Shown here: positions 23,700 through 32,047 of the stretch, piece after piece | Numbering within the stretch: the stretch's first letter is position 1 | How the letters are laid out: every line of letters begins with the position of its first letter | NCBI RefSeq assembly: GCF_000373765.1 | Contig: NZ_KB892393.1 | Span: 121,982 to 185,981 of the forward strand | Source: Legionella shakespearei DSM 23087 | GTDB lineage: Bacteria > Pseudomonadota > Gammaproteobacteria > Legionellales > Legionellaceae | Length of the DNA: 64,000 bases | Reading direction: 5' to 3' | The notes under the pieces: generated by a model | The model's input: the letters and a program-made list of their open reading frames with translations, nothing else | The model's database searches: none | Told to the model about the DNA's origin: nothing | Translations under genes and position numbers: made by a program

Positions 23700-25964
23700 A
23701 TGTTAGAACTTCTATATCAAATTAGCGCTGATACTTACTTATCATCAGGTAGTGTTAGAAAAGAAAAAGATGAAGTTTTCACATTTGATGACTTTAAAGA
23801 TGCATCTTTTCCACTACCTAGAGATGGGAAAAATGTTATATTTTTATGCTGTACCAACATGAATGATGGTGTAGGGGATTACAGTCATCTTAAGAATTAT
23901 ATCAAATGGGTCAAGGAACTGGTTGGTGAACACTATCAGATTCAACCAATCCTAAAGGCACATATACCCTCGTCTTCCAACACAGAATTACTACAAATCA
24001 TTACCGAGCGGCAAAAGCATGTTCGCAAGGACTTTCAACAGTTTTGTGCTCAAGAAGGTCTCAGACCCATAATCTATGAAGAAAACCATGAATGTATAGG
24101 TATTGAACAAGATGAGCTATCAGAGTTATTAAATAAATCAGCAGCCATGCTATTAATTTCTATTGGTTCTCCTTTACATAAATTAATAAAAGATAGAAAA
24201 GGATTTTTTCCAGTTATCTGTCGGCAATTAGGTCGATCACATAATGAGCGCACTCTTGAAAAAGCCTACCAGTCAGGCAGTATGAATATTGACGTAACGG
24301 CTCATTTGGGGGCGTCATATGGCCTGGATATTGAAAAAGGATTACCTTCATTACAATCCCTTGCCAAGGAATTAACAACCTTTGAAAGTGAAACCGGACA
24401 AATTTTGGTAAAGCAATTATTGGGTGAAGAAATATTAATTGAAAGCGCACAGAGCTATTTAACTACCCATAAATTTATGCCTGGATATCCTCAATCAAAA
24501 TGGGCAGCGCTAAGCTTTATTTTAACCGGTATAAACAAAAACGCCTGCAACAATAAATTACAGAACAACTGTGATTTTTTTCTCCCTAAAAAGGTGATTG
24601 ATCCGGACGAAATATTATATTTTTTGGAAAAAATGGGCATTGAAGCCCCTATAGAAATTGTAACACCTGATGGAAACCTGAATATTGGGCGTGTATCGAA
24701 TCCAGAAGACAAGCATAAAATCAGAATTTTCACTTCATTTTATGTATCTGATAAGGAATACGAAGCCTTATATCGTTTACGAACTGATTTAGGCTTGGGA
24801 TCAGGAGATAATACTGGAGCAAAAGTTATTTCCAACTCAAATCTACCCTTTTTTGAACAAAAAAGTGGAGGATTCAGTGACTTTGTAAGATGGAATTTAA
24901 TAGATGGAATAAAGGCATATATCGACCAGACTCAAGACCCTGACTTAAAAAGAAGTTTAACTAAACTAAAAAAATTTCTTGTTTTACCAATGGATATTTA
25001 TCTTAAATTTGAATTAGAAGGTACTGTAAATAATAATTCTCCATCAAGCGTTGACCAAAACAACTTAGAAAAGTTAAAACATAATATAACGGATTATTTG
25101 GATATAATTAACCAAATAACAGAGCTTGCAAAAGATCCGGAAGTCGAAGATGCCTGGCAATATTTTCAAACAGAACTTAGAAAATATCATTGCTATCATG
25201 ATCATTTTCCCTCCATTTTAGCAGGTGCCTTATATCTGAATAATCCGCATCCCACAGCAAGCATAAATGGAAAAACATCTTCGTTACATGACTGGGTGCC
25301 TGAACAATTTATACGAAAACATCAAGCACTACAAATATGGACTAAAGATGAACTTGATATATTGATTAATCCCGCGATAGTAAAGTTACTTAAGCGCGGT
25401 ATCGAAATTGAAGATATACTACTAACTCAAAAAATATCAGAAGAATTACCCAATAGTTTCATTATTGGAACATTTGTCTGGATTATTAAGGATATTGAAA
25501 AACAAACTGGGGCAACCTACTCTCAAGTTGAATTAAAAAACTATTTAAAGTTAATATCTTTAAGAATCATGTCACAAGATGACATTCTACCGCCCAATCA
25601 GAAAATCGAACCCAAATGTGAACAGCTACCCGATAAATGCATCCAAATTATTGATGCAATGGAAAATTTACAATTAGGGGACCCAACACCTCAAATAGAA
25701 TACATCTTAAATAATATCGCACATGATGAGCAGTTTCAGCTGAATGTAAAGACATTAAAAGAAGTTATTGAAAGAAAAAGACAAGATGGTACATTAAATA
25801 AAAATTACTGTACCAATCTGACACGTGTTATTGACAAATTTATCCTTGACAAAAGCTTAAATGAATCAAATCCTTTAGAAAATGTTAATAGGTATGCGTT
25901 TAAATTTGAACATCATGAAGATGACATCAAGCCCGCCCCAAAAATACCTAATAATAAATTATAA
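23700..25964 (+). CDS. Large unknown protein, 754 residues (effector candidate)
   Basis: I do not recognise a named family. The N-terminal 250 residues look like a Rossmann-type fold: VIFLCCTNMNDGVGDYSHLKNYI opens like a GT-B glycosyltransferase, and AAMLLISIGSPLHKLIKDRKG follows later. A second region (KIRIFTSFYVSDKEYEALYRLRTDLGLGSGDNTGAK) and a helical C-terminal third complete it. There is no signal or membrane segment. TATAAT lies at 23665-23670, but the ribosome binding site is weak. The isolated position, size and low GC fit a Dot/Icm substrate. No PmrA or CpxR box was found. Confidence 0.6.
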   Translation: MLELLYQISADTYLSSGSVRKEKDEVFTFDDFKDASFPLPRDGKNVIFLCCTNMNDGVGDYSHLKNYIKWVKELVGEHYQIQPILKAHIPSSSNTELLQIITERQKHVRKDFQQFCAQEGLRPIIYEENHECIGIEQDELSELLNKSAAMLLISIGSPLHKLIKDRKGFFPVICRQLGRSHNERTLEKAYQSGSMNIDVTAHLGASYGLDIEKGLPSLQSLAKELTTFESETGQILVKQLLGEEILIESAQSYLTTHKFMPGYPQSKWAALSFILTGINKNACNNKLQNNCDFFLPKKVIDPDEILYFLEKMGIEAPIEIVTPDGNLNIGRVSNPEDKHKIRIFTSFYVSDKEYEALYRLRTDLGLGSGDNTGAKVISNSNLPFFEQKSGGFSDFVRWNLIDGIKAYIDQTQDPDLKRSLTKLKKFLVLPMDIYLKFELEGTVNNNSPSSVDQNNLEKLKHNITDYLDIINQITELAKDPEVEDAWQYFQTELRKYHCYHDHFPSILAGALYLNNPHPTASINGKTSSLHDWVPEQFIRKHQALQIWTKDELDILINPAIVKLLKRGIEIEDILLTQKISEELPNSFIIGTFVWIIKDIEKQTGATYSQVELKNYLKLISLRIMSQDDILPPNQKIEPKCEQLPDKCIQIIDAMENLQLGDPTPQIEYILNNIAHDEQFQLNVKTLKEVIERKRQDGTLNKNYCTNLTRVIDKFILDKSLNESNPLENVNRYAFKFEHHEDDIKPAPKIPNNKL

Positions 25965-26280
25965 AACACCGATTAAACATGTGCTCCGCAATAACAGCAC
26001 TCGACTTGATTTTCAGCCCAGCCTACGTACTTCAACCGCCCCACGCCTAATTCAGGATATTAACTATTGATCATTTTAGATGGAGTCCTGAATATGACAG
26101 TATCTTATTTGAACTTAAGGGAATTGATTCAAAGAATGATAGATAATACACGTTTGAATTTGGTTTAAAACCTAGCCCGTTATCCGAATGACGGGAAGAT
26201 CTATCCTGCTCAATACGCAGAAAACCCGAACCGAGTATCTTTGGGGGCGGTCCGAAACTCACGTTAAGTTAAGGAGTTCC

Positions 26281-26367
26281 GCCGTCCCGCGGCTTGTCCG
26301 CGGGATCCAGGAATCTCACTCCGAACTTAGATCTCTGGATACCGCGGACAAACCGCGGTACGGTGGA
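26281..26367. repeat. Family C palindromic repeat
   Basis: CCGTCCCGCGGCTTGTCCGC pairs with GCGGACAAACCGCGGTACGG around a centre containing ATCTCACTCCGAACTTAGAT. A near-identical copy lies at 29151-29237. Confidence 0.85.
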
Positions 26368-26524
26368 GTAGCGCTTAATAATGGCGGTGGGTCCGGGACG
26401 GACTCCAGCAAAAAATGCGAAGCCTTAGTTCGATGCCAAGGCTTCGAGACCTGAGTGATCCCCACGGAAATGATTTATTTATCAGCACTACATTTTCTGT
26501 TTACTTATGCTCTCATTACCTAAA

Positions 26525-26634
26525 GAAAACCGAGCCGCGACCGTGAGGGAGCGGAAATTTTGGATGTACACCTAATGAGTAATCAACAATGGAGTGCATC
26601 GAACTGTTCCGCTTCCTTACGGTCGCGGCTCGGT
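26525..26634. repeat. Family B palindromic repeat
   Basis: AACCGAGCCGCGACCGTGAG on the left pairs with TTACGGTCGCGGCTCGGT on the right, across about 50 unrelated bases. Related copies lie at 34451-34555, 34622-34654 and from 63941 to the window end. Confidence 0.85.
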
Positions 26635-26817
26635 GTTCTTAGCATGATGCTCTTTTGTACTCTTGATTTGCGAGTCACAATACAGGCTCAAGGGGGATAG
26701 TTCGTGGGGATTCCTCAGTTCGAGACAGCGCTATCGCGCTTCCACAGCCCGAACGGCATCGAAGTAACGACTGAATAAAACAATCTTGTTACTATAACTC
26801 ACGTTAATTTACAGTTG

Positions 26818-26845
26818 ATTAGGGTGTTAATATTAACACCCTAAT
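26818..26845. repeat. Perfect 28-base palindrome
   Basis: ATTAGGGTGTTAAT is followed directly by its reverse complement ATTAACACCCTAAT. It could be a protein-binding site or a terminator stem. No nearby gene clearly uses it. Confidence 0.8.
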
Positions 26846-27187
26846 TGCTACTTTAGCTTTTTGTAAATCGAATAGGCTTTTTTGTTGGTTCATCCGCGCT
26901 TGTACTGGCACCGCCGAAAGTGGCATGTGCCAATATTTGGAGATCCTTCGCGCAAAAAGACGCGCTCAGGACGACGTAGTTTGAGGAATAGCCAAGATGT
27001 GTAGAAGAGTCAGTTGCTTGCAGCCGGGGAACTGACACTCGTTACACAACTGGTGTTTCTAATCAAATCTCCATTCCCGGCTGCGAGCAGACCGGGCTAC
27101 AAGGTTTGAAAGCAGTTCTTCGTGTTTACTTTGAATTTTCAAATGATATTGATATTATGGAATTCATAATTATCATAAGGATGTGAT

Positions 27188-28378
27188 ATGTCACTCAAAC
27201 GTACCTTGTCGTTACCTCTGGTTTCCTTTTATGGATTGGGTACTATTTTAGGGGCTGGAATCTATGCTCTTGTGGGTGAAGTTGCTAAAAGAGCGGGGCA
27301 ATTTACTCCTTTATCCTTTCTAATCGCATCGATTCTCGCTTTATTTACTGCGATTTCTTATGCAGAATTGAGTTCACGTTTTCCGCAGAGTGCGGGTTCT
27401 GCTTTATATGTTCGCAGAGCATTTGATAAAACCTGGTTATCCGGGTTAATCGGTTGGGTTGTGGTATTAACGGGGGTCATTTCAGCGGCGACTATATCGC
27501 ATGGTTTTGTAAACTATTTTGTTTTGTTTTTTCCTTTATCGTCCTATCTTATTATTTTTCTTTTGCTCGCTCTCTTCGCCGGCCTTGCTATATGGGGTAT
27601 TAAAGAATCCGCTACGGTAATCATGTTGATGACCTTAATTGAGGTTGGCGGATTGTTGATGATTATTTTTTATGGCCGCGCTACCTTCGATTCAATTGAT
27701 ATCTCACAAATCACTTGGCCTGCTTCTTTTGACGGCGTATTGATGGGGGCATTTCTTGCATTTTATGCTTATATTGGTTTTGAAGACATGGTCAATACTG
27801 CAGAAGAAACTATTAAGCCTGAAAAAACCTTACCTAAAGCGATTTTTATTGCCCTTGGCTCTGCAACGATTCTATACATACTTGTTGCCTGGGTCATTGT
27901 CAGAAGTTTTCCTTCGGAAGTATTAGCTCATACCAACATGCCTCTTGTTGAAATCATTAAACAGCAAGGACAATCTCCTGTTTTATTTTCTATTATTGCT
28001 TTGATATCAATCAGCAATGGGATCCTGGTGCAAATCATTATGGCTTCGCGTTTAATCTATGGTATGGCAAAACAGGATAATGCGCCTCGAATATTCTCAA
28101 AGGTGTACAGTAAAACTCAAACACCAGTGTTATCTACCCTTCTGGTGGTTGGTATTATTTTATTGTTTGCTTATGCCTTGCCGATCACCACCCTGGCAAA
28201 AATAACCAGTACTATTATGCTTTGTGTGTTTTTAATGATTCATGCTTCACTAATTAAAATAAAGCTCACTGAGAAGAAGTCAGAAGGCGCTTTTTCTATG
28301 CCGATTTTTTTCCCAATTATCTCAATTGTATTAACTCTGATGTTTTTAGGAATGCAGTTTTTTATTAGTATGTCATGA
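27188..28378 (+). CDS. APC-family amino acid permease
   Basis: The 396-residue membrane protein begins with LPLVSFYGLGTILGAGIYALVGEVAKRAG, the family's TM1 with the substrate-binding G-A-G motif. About ten further hydrophobic segments follow, and the conserved FLAFYAYIGFEDMVNTAEETIKPEKTLP region (TM6-loop). It should import an amino acid or amine by ion symport; substrate cannot be told. It is slightly short for the superfamily, probably lacking the last one or two helices. ATG at 27188 has AAGGATG just upstream. Intracellular Legionella depend on amino acids, which fits. Confidence 0.85.
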   Translation: MSLKRTLSLPLVSFYGLGTILGAGIYALVGEVAKRAGQFTPLSFLIASILALFTAISYAELSSRFPQSAGSALYVRRAFDKTWLSGLIGWVVVLTGVISAATISHGFVNYFVLFFPLSSYLIIFLLLALFAGLAIWGIKESATVIMLMTLIEVGGLLMIIFYGRATFDSIDISQITWPASFDGVLMGAFLAFYAYIGFEDMVNTAEETIKPEKTLPKAIFIALGSATILYILVAWVIVRSFPSEVLAHTNMPLVEIIKQQGQSPVLFSIIALISISNGILVQIIMASRLIYGMAKQDNAPRIFSKVYSKTQTPVLSTLLVVGIILLFAYALPITTLAKITSTIMLCVFLMIHASLIKIKLTEKKSEGAFSMPIFFPIISIVLTLMFLGMQFFISMS

Positions 28379-28412
28379 CGAGTTAAGAAAATTTCTTTAT
28401 CCTTCGCACAAT

Positions 28413-28496
28413 CCGTTCGTGCTGAGGAGGGGTGGGTGGGATTAATAAAGCCTTATGATGAAAACCTTGATTTCGCTGTCGCTGCATCAAGGCTAC
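28413..28496. repeat. Arms of family E and family D repeats
   Basis: CCGTTCGTGCTGAGGAGGGG (28413-28432) matches the left arm of the family E copies at 48803 and 49013. GAAAACCTTGATTTCGCTGT... to GGCTAC (28460-28496) is a family D arm. They lie between the convergent permease and GNAT genes. Confidence 0.75.
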
Positions 28497-28527
28497 ACTT
28501 TTATATCAATATCAGGAACATTATCAT

Positions 28528-29037
28528 CTAGTCTTTTGCATCGCCTAATAACAGTGCCATAAAAATATGATCTTCATAAATTCCATCAATGCGGACTGCA
28601 TTTTTGTGTATGCCTTCTATTTCGAATCCCATTTTTTTATACAGCGCAATCGCGGGTTGGTTTTTTTCGCGTACCGTAAGTTCAATGCGTGTTAATCCTT
28701 TTTGTTCGGCTTTTTGAATGGCTGTTTGCATTAACTTCTTACCAATCCCCTGCCCTCGATAAGGTGCTAATACGCTAATTCCTAAGGAGCCAACATGAGC
28801 AAAGACCGGTCTATCAAGTGCGGTAATGTCACACCATCCAATGATTTTTCCTTCACTAACAGCAATAAAATGAGGCCAATGTCCATTGATATTCCCTAAA
28901 ACATAATCTCTGGTGGTATTAATGGGTGGTCCTTCCAGAAAAGCAAGATATTTACGCTCACGGGCAACACTGTCTACGGCAGCCCAAAATTCTTCAATGT
29001 GTTCTTCAGTTATTGGGATTATTTCGACATTAACCAT
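28528..29037 (-). CDS. GNAT N-acetyltransferase
   Basis: The 169-residue protein is a RimI/PhnO-like GNAT. The acetyl-CoA loop is LAPYRGQGIGKKLMQTAIQKA (Q-x-x-G-x-G/A), with a C-terminal NQPAIALYKKMGFEIEGIHKNAVRIDGIYEDHIFMAL block. This pattern is common in acetyltransferases for peptides or small amines. AAGGAG lies before ATG 29037. It shares the general fold with the RiPP-cluster GNAT but is separate from it. Substrate is unknown. Confidence 0.85.
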   Translation of the reverse strand: MVNVEIIPITEEHIEEFWAAVDSVARERKYLAFLEGPPINTTRDYVLGNINGHWPHFIAVSEGKIIGWCDITALDRPVFAHVGSLGISVLAPYRGQGIGKKLMQTAIQKAEQKGLTRIELTVREKNQPAIALYKKMGFEIEGIHKNAVRIDGIYEDHIFMALLLGDAKD

Positions 29038-29150
29038 CGTTCTTTACTCCTTGTTATAGTGAGCTTAACTCGGTAAGTCAGGCTTCAAAAATCTTTGCTT
29101 AGACAATAAAATACTGAATTTTTATGAAAACCCGTTCGCTTAAATTCAAT

Positions 29151-29237
29151 GCCGTCCCGCGGCTTGTCCGCAGGATCCAGAGATCTCACTCCGAACCTAG
29201 ATCCCTGGATCCCGCGGACAAGCCGCGGGACGGTGGA
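29151..29237. repeat. Family C palindromic repeat, second copy
   Basis: It copies 26281-26367 with a few differences. CCGTCCCGCGGCTTGTCCGC pairs with GCGGACAAGCCGCGGGACGG. It lies just after the stop of the 29260-30384 gene and before the GNAT start. Confidence 0.85.
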
Positions 29238-29259
29238 GTGGTGGCTCTTCTAGTCTTCC

Positions 29260-30384
29260 TTAGCAATTCATAAGATTAGTTTTCTCAGGTTGGCGTAAAT
29301 CCAAACTGATCTCACCTGTTTCTGAGATAATGAGTCTATCACCAAATTCATTCTTCAGTTTTTTATTAAATGTATCAGTCGGTTTAGTGACATCGAGAAT
29401 GACGGTTGTATTATAAGCCCACTCAGAGACCTCTTTAAGCAACTGAATCGAAGAAGAATCTCCCACTATGACCAACGTAAATGAAGAGCGTTGATTCAAT
29501 AAATCAAACAATTCTTCTTTATGCCAATCCGACCATTTTGTTAACGAATCTGATTCAAAAGATAATTTCAATACTTTGGTGTTTTGTAACACGCGATAAT
29601 ACCAATCGTTTTTATCTTTCAAAGACATCCTTGAATTCAGGTTTACTTCTATTGAGGGAACCATCTCCCAGACATTAAATTCTGATTCATTACAGTCCTT
29701 ATCCGCAACTATCTTAAGTGATGTATTGGCCAGTAACGAAGAATCAAATGTTGCCAGAGCACCCTTTAAGTCAGAAACAGAACCGCCGTTCACATTAAAA
29801 TGTATTGATTTCAATTGATGAGGAAAAAACAACCGTACCAGCTTCAAAAAATGAAGATTAAAGTTATCTTCAGTACAATCAATATTCACATGCTTTGGTT
29901 TGTTCGTATACAATGGATTGTAATACGAGTTTCCGCAGTAAAAGTAAATCGGTAACGGCCATGTAGCCGAACTAAGTCCCCAGTCAGTCAAGATAAATGC
30001 ATCGCAGGAGAAATCTAATCCAAAAGATGTTGTTTTACTGTATCCTTTTAAACATTGTTTTATAGTAAAATATTTAAGATCGGGTTGGCGCAAATGTGAA
30101 GGCAAATCACAAAAGGGTTTAACTGCTTCTTTAATAGCGTATATTAAATGTTTACGTTTTTCAGGATTTTTTAATTCCTCTCGAGCAGAAATAATTAAAG
30201 GCAGAAAGGTATCATGAGACTTGCAAAACGCTTCCAACTCTTCTGATTCTAAAATTATTCCAGTTAATACAATCTGAATGGCTTCTTGTGGTTTGATATG
30301 ATGCTGACTTGCAAGACGGTTTATCCGATGTTCAAAATAACGTCCATATTCCCTTTTATCATTAAAAAACGCGATATCTGTCAT
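29260..30384 (-). CDS. Hypothetical protein, 374 residues
   Basis: I do not recognise this protein. The N-terminal 100 residues are helical (EYGRYFEHRINRLASQHHIKPQEAIQIVL). The rest has repeating strand-turn units such as LKSIHFNVNGGSVSDLKGAL, NTSLKIVADKDCNESEF, NTKVLKLSFESDSL and SFTLVIVGDSSSIQLLKEV, spaced like a leucine-rich-repeat or F-box-LRR style solenoid, though not a clean consensus. No signal or membrane segment is present. CAGGAGG lies ten bases before ATG 30384. A Legionella-specific effector is possible; there is no direct support. Confidence 0.55.
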   Translation of the reverse strand: MTDIAFFNDKREYGRYFEHRINRLASQHHIKPQEAIQIVLTGIILESEELEAFCKSHDTFLPLIISAREELKNPEKRKHLIYAIKEAVKPFCDLPSHLRQPDLKYFTIKQCLKGYSKTTSFGLDFSCDAFILTDWGLSSATWPLPIYFYCGNSYYNPLYTNKPKHVNIDCTEDNFNLHFLKLVRLFFPHQLKSIHFNVNGGSVSDLKGALATFDSSLLANTSLKIVADKDCNESEFNVWEMVPSIEVNLNSRMSLKDKNDWYYRVLQNTKVLKLSFESDSLTKWSDWHKEELFDLLNQRSSFTLVIVGDSSSIQLLKEVSEWAYNTTVILDVTKPTDTFNKKLKNEFGDRLIISETGEISLDLRQPEKTNLMNC

Positions 30385-30767
30385 ATTTACCTCCTGTATT
30401 ATCCAGATTCGCTTCCCAGTTTATAACTGTGTTATTTGCTATCGCAAGCTATTTATAATCAGCTGTAAAAACAGCATGAATTTTTAAGACTCTCTGTTTC
30501 CAATTTGGGACAATTGAATATAATCTCTATCGATTTACAATCGGACAATAACTCCCAACTCATTAATAACGGTGTTATTGAGTTTGGCCAGGGTCATTTC
30601 ACTGGATACCGTGTTGGATAATTTAGGACCTAAAACAGCAGGCGCCCGAGGAAATACAATAACCCCAGAAGCCCAAATCACAGCCCTGCTACCAGCAATG
30701 CCAGAACTCGACCCGATAGTCGTCACTGAAATAGCATAATCCTCCCTTACAGATCGTGTGGCACAAT
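30385..30767. other. Intergenic stretch, no clear gene
   Basis: One short minus-strand frame (30535-30726, 63 codons) reads through GSSSGIAGSRAVIWASGVIV. It has no ribosome binding site or recognised similarity, and may be decayed coding sequence. Nothing else is seen. Confidence 0.5.
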
Positions 30768-31565
30768 CTAATGCGAACCAGAATAATCCGTAAATATAAA
30801 TGAATTGAGAAATTGGCGACTTCGCATATAATTTTTATCGACACTATTGAGGCTGGCCTCTTCACAGATTAAATCCCAATTCGCATGAACTGTTTCAATC
30901 TGAAAATCAATGATGGAGCGTGCCTCTATTTCTGTTAGCAGATAATTAGAACTTGTCTTTAAACAATTTTGTAATAAGCTTAAATTATTATCCTTGTAAA
31001 CCAGCATTGCCTGTGATGCCTCATTACCAGCTCTGTTTTGTGGACATAAATCATAAGCAGGAGTTAATTGCAGCTGTTTACCATCCCAAAAGGCAGCATG
31101 GTTGCGAGCATGATCATCCGTATTACCACATATTAAATTAAATACTAATCGTGAAAACAACTCCCTTAATTGTTTTTTAGGTTCAGTAAATCGACTACGA
31201 ATAATCCAGGCTAATTGTTCATAACTCGCGTAACGAGCCATCATCTCATCCAACCCCAGCAAGGTTAATCCAGATAATATCGATTTCCTATACCAGTTAT
31301 TTTCATGACGAATTCTATCAAATCGTTCGATTAATAATACGTCTTTACCACCAACCTGAACAAGCCTTACCTCTGCCACCTCTATACCGCATAATTTTGC
31401 CAGACGCATAGCAATATATTCAGCTTTTATGACATTGGTTATATCTGTTGAAGAAGAAAATTTTGCAACATACTTTTTATCATGTGCATTTAGTAAAGCT
31501 TTAGGCCTTGCCCCACCTATAGATGTGCCGTGTTGTATGGCGGCTTGTAGCTCTGGAGTCAGAAA
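30768..31565 (-). pseudogene. hipA-like kinase, 5'-truncated
   Basis: The open frame covers the C-terminal kinase part of a HipA-family serine kinase. It has the glycine-rich loop HGTSIGGARPKALL, catalytic GNTDDHARNH and metal-binding TPAYDLCP. The frame meets TGA at 31568-31566 and has no ATG, GTG or TTG before the ATG at 31409, which lies after the ATP loop. The roughly 150 N-terminal residues of HipA are missing, and no HipS-like gene replaces them. It overlaps the hipB stop, so the pair probably derives from a hipBA toxin-antitoxin operon. Kinase activity is unlikely. Confidence 0.75.
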
Positions 31566-31888
31566 TCATCATCTACTCCAGATGGCTTTTTTCTAATGCG
31601 TTTTGGTAATAACGTATTTTTTTCTTCAATATTTTGTAATTGGTAATATAAAGGGTTTTTATCCATAGCAAATAAAGAAATACCCAGCAAAGTAGCGGCT
31701 TCAAAGTAAAAGCCTATAGCACAGGATAAATCTCCGTCCTCAAGACGATTCAGCGTGACATGAGAAATATTTAGCCTTTCGGCCAATTCTTTTTTTGTCC
31801 AACTCTTATTTTTTCTTTCGTATTGAATCATTTCACCTAAAAGTTTGCATGCCTGGATGGTGAGAGAATTAAATGTTTTTATCTTCAT
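31559..31888 (-). CDS. HipB-like XRE antitoxin
   Basis: The 109-residue protein has a Cro/C1 HTH in its middle: WTKKELAERLNISHVTLNRLEDG, followed by a dimerisation strand (GFYFEAATLLGISLFAMD). A long charged C-terminus ends GVDDDF. HipB proteins neutralise HipA kinases and repress their operon. Two near-identical palindromes lie just before the start (31890-31938), consistent with autorepression. The adjoining hipA is truncated, so this may be an orphan antitoxin. Confidence 0.8.
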   Translation of the reverse strand: MKIKTFNSLTIQACKLLGEMIQYERKNKSWTKKELAERLNISHVTLNRLEDGDLSCAIGFYFEAATLLGISLFAMDKNPLYYQLQNIEEKNTLLPKRIRKKPSGVDDDF

Positions 31889-31889
31889 T

Positions 31890-31938
31890 ATTAAATTTTA
31901 GTTTAATTAAAGTCAATTAAGTTAAATTATAGTTTAAC
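31890..31938. promoter_or_regulatory. Twin hipB operator palindromes
   Basis: TTAAATTTTAGTTTAA (31891-31906) and TTAAATTATAGTTTAA (31922-31937) differ at one base. Their centres are 31 bases apart, about three helical turns. They lie immediately upstream of hipB. Confidence 0.7.
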
Positions 31939-32047
31939 AAAAATTAATATTCAACTCACGATTGTAAGTAATCAAGGCTACAATTATAGAATTGCCGGTT
32001 GGATATCGATCCAATCGGCAATTAGAAGGTGAACCAGGGGGTATTTG

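Larger units (their letters stand above)
25965..27187. other. Gene-free stretch with several repeats
   Basis: I find no credible gene. It holds a family C repeat (26281-26367), a short inverted repeat GAAGCCTT/AAGGCTTC (26419-26445), a family B repeat (26525-26634), a perfect 28-base palindrome (26818-26845), one arm of family A (26939-26976), and CAGCCGGG / CCCGGCTGCGAGCAGACCGG repeats (about 27022-27101) that recur near 54.6-55.1 kb and 63.8 kb. Short frames across it are repeat-derived. Confidence 0.7.

Noticed and set aside
26071..26454. Short frames between the 754-residue gene and the permease
   Set aside because: They are made of repeat sequence (family C and neighbours) and lack ribosome binding sites.
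30535..30726. A 63-codon minus-strand gene
   Set aside because: There is no ribosome binding site or recognised family; it could be decayed coding sequence, but I cannot support a gene.
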